A DNA stretch of 64,000 nucleotides from Peromyscus leucopus (Eukaryota; Chordata; Mammalia; Rodentia; Cricetidae), in the NCBI RefSeq assembly GCF_004664715.2, contig NC_051069.1, positions 6,773,501 to 6,837,500 of the forward strand, in the 5' to 3' direction. The translations under genes were made by a program, and so were the position numbers. Positions 50,200 through 61,094 of this stretch are shown one piece after another. The notes under the pieces were generated by a model. The model ran no database searches, was not told where the DNA came from, and was given only the letters and a program-made list of their open reading frames with translations. Within the stretch, counting starts at the first letter, position 1. The number at the start of each line of letters is the position of its first letter.

Positions 50200-50830
50200 C
50201 ATGGTGGCACATACCTTTAATCCCAGCACTTGGGAGACAGAGACAGATCTCTGTGAGTTCAAGGCCACCTTGCTCTACATACTGAGTTCAGGGCACTTAG
50301 AATCTACATGAGATCCTGCCTCAAGACAACTACTACTATACCTGTCTCTTCAATAACCTCAAGTCATCGTGAGAAATGAAGAGAAAACTGACTAGAGACC
50401 TAAAACTTCATTTATAGCATGATTTTTTCAAATATTTTATTTTCAACTTAAAAAATAGAGGCAAAACCTGGGCATGGTGGCACAAGCCTTTAATCCTAGC
50501 ACTCAGGAGGCAGAGGCAAGTAGATTTCTGAGTTTGAGAACAGCCTGGTCTACAGAAAAAGTTCCAGGACAGCCAGGACTACATAGAGAAATTCTGTCTC
50601 AGGAGAAAAAAAGAACAAATATATATATGCAAAAAGGTAATATTTTATTAAATTATTCTTTTAGTGCTGGAGTGATGGATTAGAGGTTAAGAGCACTGAC
50701 TGCTCTTTCTAAAGGACCCAGGTTCAGCTCCCACATGGCAGCTCACAACAGTCTATAATTCAGGTTCTAGGAGATCTATCACCCTCACACAAAACACTAA
50801 TGCACATAAAATAAATAATTAAAAATTTTA
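50200..50830 (+). repeat. Two sense B1s and a B2
   Basis: 50200-50330, 50470-50610 and 50665-50830. Confidence 0.7.
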
Positions 50831-50831
50831 A

Positions 50832-50988
50832 AAAAAGAGCAAGCCAGTAAGCAGCACCTCTTCATGGCCTCTGTATCAGCTTCTGCCTCTAGTTTCTGCC
50901 CTGCTTGAGTTCCTGCTCTGACTCCTCCAAAGATGAACAGTGATATGGAAGTGTAAGCCAAATAAACCCTCTCCTCCCCAGCTTGCTT

Positions 50989-51051
<63 letters not shown>

Positions 51052-51052
51052 G
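50832..51052 (+). repeat. Related medium-reiterated repeat end, poly(A) and (AGA)n
   Basis: Sequence 'agtaagcagcacctcttcatggcctctg...gtgtaagccaaataaaccctctcc' is the opposite-strand end of the repeat type at 1288-1680. It runs into about 38 A and then (AAG)n. Such an A-tail suggests retroposition. Confidence 0.5.
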
Positions 51053-51104
51053 AAATTTTCTTCTTTTAATGTATCTATGGAATCTTTGTTCCTGATTCCA
51101 TTAG

Positions 51105-51250
51105 TATTTTCTTTTATTGAGATAGGGTTTTTCTGTACAACTGAACCTGGCTGTATCTGTAGATGAGGCTGGCCTCCAACTCAAAGAGATCTGTCTGCCT
51201 TGGCCCCCAGAAAGCTGGGATCAAAAGTGTGTGCCACCACATCCAGCTAA
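51105..51250 (-). repeat. Antisense B1
   Basis: Diverged antisense B1 just downstream of the PCLAF poly(A) site. Confidence 0.7.
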
Positions 51251-51489
51251 CATTCCTTAGAAAGCATACAGCTAACTTTTTCAACATTTTATCTTTGCCA
51301 CCCCCCCATTTTGAGAAATGACAAGAGATTAAATTTAATTAATACTAATTTTTTAATGTGAAAACAACTAAGCCGACTTTTTAAAGCAAAAAAGCCATGA
51401 CAATACAGCACTATTTCAATAATGAAGTGCCCATAAAATGGTATTAGTACAAAGATCTAAGCAAATCTCAAAGACTTAGATTAGTAATT

Positions 51490-51756
51490 AGAACATCACG
51501 CAATATTTATTTTAGCAAGAACCTTAATGGGTAAAAGAAGCAACATATGATAGTATAAATTCAAGTATGCAATTATAATTTACAAATTATAAAAATTCTC
51601 CCTTTTCATAGCCAGTTGCTTTTCAATGGTGAAATTTTAGCGCCACCCCCCTTAACTGAATGCCTGCTCAACAAGCCAATTGAACAAACACATCTACCCA
51701 AATTTGCATCCCAGAATACCTAAGTAAACTGAAGGCATTATTCAGGAGAATGAGTT
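51490..51756 (-). terminator. Pclaf: PCLAF 3' UTR and probable poly(A) signal
   Basis: AT-rich sequence follows the stop codon. A canonical AATAAA (plus-strand TTTATT, 51506-51511) lies about 245 nt after the stop, within AAAATAAATATTG. Cleavage would fall near 51490. This is the first AATAAA downstream of the stop; later signals cannot be excluded. Confidence 0.65.
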
Positions 51757-51802
51757 CTATTCATTTTCGTCATCTGTGTGATCAGGTTGCAAAGGACGTG
51801 CT
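51757..51802 (-). CDS. Pclaf: PCLAF terminal coding exon 4
   Basis: The acceptor is cttttcttcacag at 51803. Encodes the last base of Lys98 and then ARPLQPDHTDDENE and TAG (51759-51757). The QPDH-acidic ending is diagnostic of the family. It lies 7.37 kb from exon 3. Confidence 0.93.
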
Positions 51803-54800
51803 CTGTGAAGAAAAGAACTTCAGTCACTCAAGTATCAACTGTTTTGGAAATCAGAACATTAATAATGAAGTAGGTCTGCTCAAGTAAGTAGAAATGAGAG
51901 AAAAATTAAACTCCAGTAATTAGCAAGTGTAAACAAACTCCAAAAACTAGTGCAACAAAACTTTTTTTTAACACTATTCCCTGTTATTTCATGGAATCAG
52001 TATTTTTCTTTTACTTTTTTTCTTTTGGAGCCTGTCCTGGATCTTGCTCCGTAGACCAGGCTGGCCTCAAATTCACAGAGATCTGCCTGCCTCTGCCTCC
52101 CAGGTGCCACCGCCTTTTTCATTTAGGCCATGCTGTGAGTTTTATTTCAAAGGACCCAGGTAAGCAGTGTACGCTGTACTCCCAGCACCCGAGGAAGCTG
52201 AGGCAGTAAGATTGCCAAGAAAAAAAAAAAGTCTGAGGCTGCTCTGGTCTGCATACCAAGTAGCAGATCAGCCAGAACTAGGTGGTAAGACCCTGTCTCA
52301 ACAAAACAAGAAACAAACTGGAGAGGTGACTCGTTCATTCTTGAAGAGGACACCAGTTCAGTTCCCAGCACACACACACACACATCAGGCTGCTCTCAAC
52401 TTCCTGGAACTCCAGCTCCAGGGGATTCAATACCTTCTTTGGGCCTTACAGGTACCCACGTGTGTGTGTGTGTGAAATAAATATTACAAAGTGATAAAAA
52501 ATAAAAATGCATATTTTAATGTGTAACTCCTAACTCCTGCACTGGGAGGCTGAGGCACGAAGACTGCTGCGAATTCCAAGTCCTGCTTGGATTGTACGGG
52601 GAGTTCTGGGACAGCTTGGGATACATAGAGTCTACAAATAAATAAATAAATGGGGGCTGGAGAGACTGCTCACAGGTTAAGGGCACTTGCTGCTCTTATA
52701 GAATACCCAAGTCCAGTGCCCTGGACCCATTGGACAGCTCACAATCGCCATAATTCAGTATCAAGGGACCCAGTGCTGTCTTCCGGCCTCCCTAGGCATC
52801 TGAACTCACCATGCACATACCTATAAACAGAATTTAAATCTTTAAAATAGAAATATGATCAAGGGCTGGAGAGATGGCAGTGAAGAGCAATTGCTGCTCG
52901 TCCTGAGGTTCTGGGTTCAATTTCCCAGCACCCACATGGCAGCTCATAGCTGTCTATAATTCCAATTCTAAAGGATCTGACACCCTCATATATACACACA
53001 TGCAGACAAAACATCAATGCACATAAAAATAAATCCTAAAAAAGATATTATCAAATATATGTATAAAACTGTTAAAAATTATTAAAAATATCTCATTCCC
53101 ACAACATTGGTTTTAATGTTAAGTGGACTAATAAATAGAATATAACCTGTTAATAAAAATTTCATGGTATACAAAGTAAAAAGATTCATTTGAATAGAGA
53201 AAAAAATATAGCAAACAAATTGCCATATTCTTTGGACTACATGGATGTATTCTTTAAAAAAAATAACCTCTAAATCATTTGGTAGGCTATGATAATCACA
53301 ACATTTGAATAAATGTACATTAATATTAATCCAAAACCATTCTGTACTTACCATCTTTTTTATAGTAAGTCAATTAAAAACTTTCTCATAAATCACAATT
53401 TTCTTTTAGAGTTAACAAAGCTTAGTGATATTTACTCTAAAATCCTTAGTTTCCAAGTGAGATAATGAGATCCAGTGAGCCTGAATGGTCATAGACCAGA
53501 TACTAAAAGAAGGAAGCTATAACAAAGTATTCAGCCTTGGTATGAGATTACCATTGCTTTGTGTACTAATAGATTATGGAAAGGTCTTCATTGTGTTTTC
53601 CTGGAAATTAAGACAAACACATCATGACCCAAACTTCCTTTTTGCAAGGCCTGATTTTCTTTAGGCATAATAGTTATGTTCAAGATTTATGTAAATGGCG
53701 CTGAAGAGACTTCTTGATAGGTAAAATGCTTGCAATGCAAACATGAAGAGCTGAATTCTGTCCCCTCAGAATCTACATTAAAACGCTGGCACAATGTCAT
53801 ATGCCTGGAATCCCAGTGCTAGGGAGGCAGAGACAGGTGGATTTGAGGCTCACTGGCCAGCCAGTCTAGTCAACTCAGCATGCTCCAGGTACAGGGAGAG
53901 ATCCTGTCTCAGAAAAATAAGGCACAAAGTGATTGAGAAAGACATTCGAAGCCAGGCTTCGAATGTGAACACCTTTAATTCCAGTACTTGGGAAACAGAG
54001 GCAGGTGGATCTTTTGAGTTCAAGGCCAGCCTGGTCTACAGAGTGAGTTCCAGGACAGCCAGGACTACACAGAGAAACCCTGTCTCAAGAAAAATAAAAT
54101 AGAAAAGGAAGACATTCCATGTTAATCTATGGCTTCCACACGTACAAACGTATATGCATATCTATGCACGTCCAGACAGACACACAGACAAACACAAAAC
54201 TTAAGCAGACGCTTGCTGTACTGATCACAACAGCCAAGATATGAACTAGCCTACAGCTGTGTCAATAGATGGATGAATAAAGAAAATTTGACACATCTAC
54301 ACAATGGAATGAAATGACATTTGGAGGCCAGAAAGATGGCTTTGTGATTAAGAGTGCTTACTGCTCTCAGAGGACAGGAGTTCAGATCCAGCCCTCACAT
54401 GCTCTACATAAGTACGCCACCATGGAACTATATCCCTTCCACTGGCTTTGGTTTTTTGAGGCAGTCTCACTATGTACTGTAGGATGACTTTGAAGTCATG
54501 ATCTGTCTCAACCTCTGTAATTAAGGCATGTGTCACCATGTCTGGCTATTGCTGATTTATATTATAGATTAAACTTGTTTATGAGACTATATAATTTCTC
54601 TCCATGTAATGGAAAGTCATTTTTTGTCTTATGTTTGTTTGTTTGTTTAGTGACAGGGTCTCAGGTAACCCAGACTGACCTGTGTAGCTTTTAAGTATAT
54701 ATGTAAGAAAGATGAGCTGTGGGCTGGAGAGATGGCTTAGGAACCAAGAGCACATACAGAGGACACAGTTCAGCACCTACACCAGGTGGCTCACAAACAC

Positions 54801-55412
54801 CTGTAGCTCCAGTTCCAGGGAATCCATGCCCTCTGGCCTCTATAAGTACCTGCACATATGTGGTATACATAAACTCATGCAGACACATACATATATGCAT
54901 AAATAAGAATAAATCTTTTTAAAATTACTAATTGAGCATGATGTAAAATGCTATCAAATGCACTATCTTTTTTTTTTTTTTCAGTGTTAAGATGTTGAAC
55001 CCAGGGCCTTGCACTGACAAGTCTCTGTCACTGACTGAGGCACATCTCCAGGCCCAGTCTCATCATTATGGCAGCCAAAGCAGAACAGAGTACAAGGCTT
55101 TAGCTCCAGAATGATTTCAATGCAAATCTGGGTTACCAGGTAGAGGGTTATTACTCGGGAAGCAGATTCAAACCCATCATCGCCCCAATGTCACTTACTG
55201 TACAAAAAACTAAATGCAGCCAAGTATGGTGGCTCACCCTTCTAATCCCAAAACCAGAGAGGCGGAAAGGCTAAGGTAGGAGGGTTGCCACTTGTTCAAG
55301 GCCGGCCTGGGCTGCAGAGTGAGACATCTCGAAAGGAAGGAAATAAGGAAGGAAGGAAGGAAGGAAGGAAGGAAGGGAGAGAGAGAGAAAGGAAGAAAGA
55401 AAGGAAGGAAGG

Positions 55413-55448
<36 letters not shown>

Positions 55449-58400
55449 AAGAAAGAAAGAAAGAAAAAGAAAGAAGAAGAGAGAGCTGGGCAGTGGTGGC
55501 ACATGCCTTTAATCCCAGCACTCAGGAGGCAGAGGCAGGTGGATCTCTGAGTTCCAGGCCAGCCTGGTCTACAGAGTAAGTTCCAGGTCAGCCAGGGCTA
55601 CAAAGAGAAACCTTGTTTCCAAAAAACCAAACCAAAACACGGGGGGGGGACACGACACACGACACACCAGTCGACAAAGTTAAATGACTTTAGCACAGTA
55701 GAGCTTATCTAATGCTTACAAGTCCCAAATATTTTCTCATTTTCTAACTACTTTATAGGCCTTTTGGTTTAGTGAACCATACAGAACACTGAATCTCCAT
55801 TCCACACTGCACACTTTTTCTCTAGATCAAAGTGAAATTATTTTCAAGGTGGACTTTTAATGATCCATATTTCATAAACCACATTTAATGAAATCATTAA
55901 CCAATGTTCAGCATTGTCTTTTTTTTTTTTCTTTATTGTTATATGTGAAACTCCAGGAGATTTACGATTGGTGTCCACCGTCTAATTAACCCTTGAGGTG
56001 ATCTTCAAGGCAGTCCAGTTTGAGCTTCTCGGCATTTTCTGTGTTATTAACCCAGTGGGATGAGTAGCTGTGAAGACCTGGTTGTTTTCCTTGCAACACT
56101 GGATTTGCAGGTGCCACTTGGTCCAGTATTAGAATGTGATCTGGTTTGAGGCTCTTAACGGATCAGACACAGAAAGGTAAGCAAGACCCCAAGGATACTG
56201 GTTATAGCTTTTAGGGAGCTGCTGGAGGATACCACGGTGGTGGCTTCGGGGGCATCAGTTTCATAGTAGGTAGGGCCCGCTGTGCTGGTTAAAGGGACAA
56301 ATGACTCAACCTGCATAGGAAGGACCACAAGGAGCCACAGCCCCAAACAGAGTCTGACCGCCATCCTCTCGCCCTGAGGGTCAGGGTGCCGAGTGTCCAG
56401 CTTGCTGCTTCTTGAGCTGGAAGTTTTCTAGGCTTTTGGCTGGGGTGGAGATTACAAACTAGGTCTTACTTTCATGGAGACATCACAATGACAGTGTCAT
56501 GGTGCCACACCCTCTTTCTACACTCAAGTCCTTTTTTGGTTTTGTTTTTTGAAGCAGGATCTCAGGTAGTTCAGGCTAGCCCCTCAATCTCACAAGTCTT
56601 TCCTTTAGAATTAAAACATTTTTGAAAAGGAAATAGTGGGCAAGACATGTTGGTGCACACCTCTAATCCAGCACTCAGGAGGCAGAGGCAAGTGAGTCTG
56701 AGTTCTAAGCCAGCCTGGGCTACATAGTAAGTTCCTGGCCAGTCAAGGCTACATAGTGAGATCCTGTCTCAAAAAAGAAAATGAAAATGTGGGGGCAGTG
56801 AAATGGCGCAGCTGGTCAGCTTGCTTGTCATTTGAATCTGGACCCCTGAGTTCAACTCCTGAAACCCATGTAGAAGTGGAAAGAGAACTGACTCCTTAGA
56901 GATGTCCTCCGACCTCCACACAGCCTCCATGGTGTATGCCTTGGTTTCAATACTTACAAACCTCCAAGAATTCAAATACTTTTTTTCCTAATTTTTTTTT
57001 AGGTGCAGAGTAATGAAGCTAATGCCTCAAAAATGCTAAGTTTTCTCCACTGAGCTACATCCCCAGCCCTTTTTTGTTTTTTGGTTTTTTTTTTCCGAGA
57101 CAGGGTTTTTCTGTGTAGCTTTGCGCCTTTCCTGGGACTCACTTGGTAGCCAGGCTGGCTCGAACTCACAGAGATCCTCCTGGCTCTGCTCCGAGTGCTG
57201 GATTAAAGGCGTGCGCCACCACCGCCCGGCTCCCAGCCCTTTTTTTGTGATTTTTTTTTTTTTTTTTTCAAGACAGGGAGGATTTCTCAGTGTAGCCCTG
57301 GCTGTCCTGGAACAGTATAGACTAGACTGGCTTGGAACTCAAAGAGACCCACCTGCCTCTGCCTCCTTAGTGCTGACATTCAAAGCATGGGCCACCATGC
57401 CTGGCTTTTTTTTTTTTTGTGATTCTTACTAAAGTGATAGATGTTGATTGTTAGAAATTGATGGTATGTAGCATGAGACAAGATTTTTTACCCAGATAAA
57501 TAATTATTGATACTTGTTATATTTTCTTATAGTGTGTGTGTCTTGCAAAGCAGATTGTACTTTTAAAAAAAAATTATTTTTATATACATTTATTTTATGG
57601 GTACATGTATGTTTGTACCCAACTGTATGTATGTATATCACATGCTACAGGAACCCAAGTAGGTCAGAAGAGGTATCAGGCCCCCTGGTACTGGAGTTAC
57701 ATACAGTTGTGAGCTGCCATGTAGGTGCTGGAAACCAAACCTGAATCCTCTGTACATGCCCTTAATCACCAAGCCATCTCTATAGCCCCAAATGTTATAC
57801 TTCTGTATCCAGAATTTTAGCCCAATCACTAGCATTCTCATTTCATTAATCTTAAAAACAAACAGGCATGGTGGTGCCTCTAATCCCAGCATTCAGAGGC
57901 AGATGAATCTCTCTGAGTTCAAGTCCAGCCTAGCCTACATAGTGAATTTCAGGACGGCCAGAGCTACAGAAGAGGCCCTGTCTCAAAAAAGTCAAAAAAA
58001 TAATTTAAAAAGCTCAGCCCTAGTTTGAAGAATTCTTAAGGATTTATAGAGAAGGTACCAAAAAAAAAATTACAGAATTCTATTGATTGTTTCTAGAGTG
58101 ATTTCTGTTTATATATATTATATATATTAATTATATTTATATATATTAATTATATATTTCTCGTGAAAGTTCAACACATAGTATTATTACTTGTTTTGGT
58201 ACTGGAGACGAAACAGACTGCATGCACACTAAACTGAGCTACATCCTCAGTTCCTAACTAGTAATTTTATGGGGTATAAGGGAATTCAAACTAAATGAAC
58301 TGCCATAGAAATTTCTTTTTGGAAAAAAAAAAAGCCAGAAAAAAAGGAGCAAAAGGAGGGAAGAGGGAAGGAGGAAGGTAGGCAGACTATAAAGTGTGGT

Positions 58401-61041
58401 AGCTCATGCCTCTCTTCCCAGCACTTAGCAGGCTGAGGCAGAAGGATTACAAGAAGTTCAAGTCTGTCCTGGACTACATACAGAGACTGTCTCAAAAAAA
58501 AAAAACCAAAATAAGCCGGGTAATGGTGGTGCACGGCCTTAATTCCAGCACTCAAGAGGCAGAAGCAGGAGGATCTCTGTGAGTTTGAGGCCAGCCTGGT
58601 CTACAGAGTTCCAGGACAGCTAGGGCTGTTAAACAGAGAAACCCTGACTCAAAAACCAAGCAAACAAACAAACAAACAAAAAAACAAAAACAAAAAGTAG
58701 AAACAAAAACAAAACTGTAAAAATTAAAGAATAATAAGTGAATAGGAATTAAGCCTCTTTAGAGTAAGTAAAAATTAATTTTTGAAAGATATTTGAAATT
58801 TCAGAGTGACATAAGAAAGTTAAAGCATAGTTTTCTTTTCTTATTGGCTTGAAGAGAAACTTTAAAATTACTTACTCTCCCATTTGTCTTTTATTTTTTT
58901 TAAAAAGATTTCTTTATTTTTTTTTTTTTTTTTATATTATGTATACAGTGTTCTGCCTGCATGTATGCCTGCAGGCCAGAAGCGGGCACTAGACTTCACT
59001 ACAGATGGTTTAGAGCCATGGTTGTGAGCTACCATGTGGTTGCTGGGAATTGAACTCAGTACCTCTGGAAGAGCAAGCAGTCAGTGTTCTTAACCTCTGA
59101 GCCATCTCTCCAGCCCCTTGTCTTTTATTTTTAAGGGGACATTTTCTTTGTCTTCCAGAACATAAACACTTACTTTCTCTTTGCTGTTCCTAAGCCACTG
59201 CACCCGGCTTCTTCAGGAGGAAGCTGGTTCTCTTTTTCCGAATCTTTGGGGGACAGCCTGAAGAACTCTCCGATGCCTTTTTGCCACTTCGGAGTTGGGC
59301 GCACACAAACTGGGTTCCCTCCCGCATACTTATTTTCAGCTATAAAATAGAAACAGAACTAAATAAAAACATATAATTGCCTTTCTTTAATATCAGACTC
59401 CCAGAGGTATTAAGTAATACAATGAACATCTTAAATTAGAAAAATCAGGCTGGCGTGATGCTCAGTGGTAAAGAACACTTGTTTCTTTCAGAATATTCAA
59501 ATTTGGGCTGGAAAGAACTGATTTCCACAAATTGTCCTCTGAGTTCCCTATGTGTGTAATAGTGTACAAATCCATGCATATATGAACACACACATACACA
59601 AACACACAGACAATAAATATATGTAATAAAAATAATTTGGAATGAGAATACTACAATTTCACATATTTTTTGGCCTTAAAAACACAAATCTATGACCATT
59701 TTTATTTCATTGGCAGAGTCGGGGATGAGTCAGTATTTTATATACCCCACCCAGGCTGGCTTCACATTCACTCTTTAGCTGATGCTAGCCTTGAACTCCT
59801 GATCCTCCTGCCTCTACTTCTCAGATGCCGGGGCTGCAAGCACATGCCACTACACTAAGCCACTTCTTGTTTTCTTGATTATTCTTGTGAGCAGCATATT
59901 GCTAGGGCTCCTGGTACACCTGGTGCTCACTTCGTAGTTCAGGCTGGCTTTGAATATATAGTAGTCCTCCTGCCTCAGCCTCCAGAGTACTTAGGATTAA
60001 AGCCATGCACTTTTTGCCAGGCTGCTTAACACATATTAAGGATCTATTCACTTAGATCTAGTGATTTAGCAGTAGGCCAGACAATGGGAGGTGGCCTTGA
60101 TAGAATTAACTCCAGTATACAAAATATAAGACATTCTGAATACGTTTATCTACTTTCAAAAGTTGTGTCTACTACTGTCTTATCTGAAGAGGTGGAAATA
60201 GTAAATATTTTCTAATGAAATTTTTAGATTTGGTGAAAATTGAGGGCTGTGTACGGTGTAGTACATGCTTGTAATCCTAGCACTCCAGAGACTGAGGCAG
60301 GAGAGAATCAAAGCCAATCTGGCTAAATGCACATAAAGATCCTATTTCAAATAAATAATGGTGTATGGTGGTGGTGGGGGTTGGGTTAACATAAAAACCA
60401 TGAATTATCGGGCATGATGGCTGACTCCTGTGATCCTACCTACTCAGAAGGCTAAAAGCAGGAGGGTTTTAACAGCAGCTGGGTAACATACCAAGGATCC
60501 CATCTCAAAAAAATAAAGCAGGGTGTCGGTGGTACATACTTGTAATCCCAGCAATCAAGAGAGAGAGGGAGAAGAGGGAGGGTGTGTGGATGTGGCTCAG
60601 TAGTGTGCCGAGCATGCACAAAGCCCTGGGTTAGAGCTCCAGCACAAAATAAACCTGGCATCCATGGCACATGCATGTAACGCCAGCACTGGGGATGTAG
60701 AGGATCAGAAAGGGGGCTAAAGGACCTGGAGTTCAAGGTTATTCTCTGTATGTAGAAATTTTGAGGCCAGCCTGGGCTGCATGAGACCTTGGAAGAAGGA
60801 AAAGAGAGGGAAAGAGGGAGAAGGAAAGGGAAGCGGGCGAAAGGGAGGGAGGGCGGGAAGGAATGGAGCAGAGGAGGAGGGAGGGCAAAGAAAAGCAAAG
60901 AGACACTTGTGCTGCACAGTGTGGGTGAAGATGTAGCTCAGTGGTAGAGTGCTTGCCCGAGAGGCCTAGGGTTCACTTCCCAGAGATTTCCTGCATGGTT
61001 GGACAGACAGACAGGCAGGCAGACAAGCGCGCGCGCACGCG

Positions 61042-61094
<53 letters not shown>

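Noticed and set aside
56145..56470. Retrocopy ORF as an alternative PCLAF terminal exon
   Set aside because: It has its own start, signal peptide and stop, and the true PCLAF ending QPDH...DDENE is at 51757-51802.
60452..60898. 148-codon minus-strand frame inside PCLAF intron 2
   Set aside because: Composed of B1/ID remnants and a purine tract; not a PCLAF exon.
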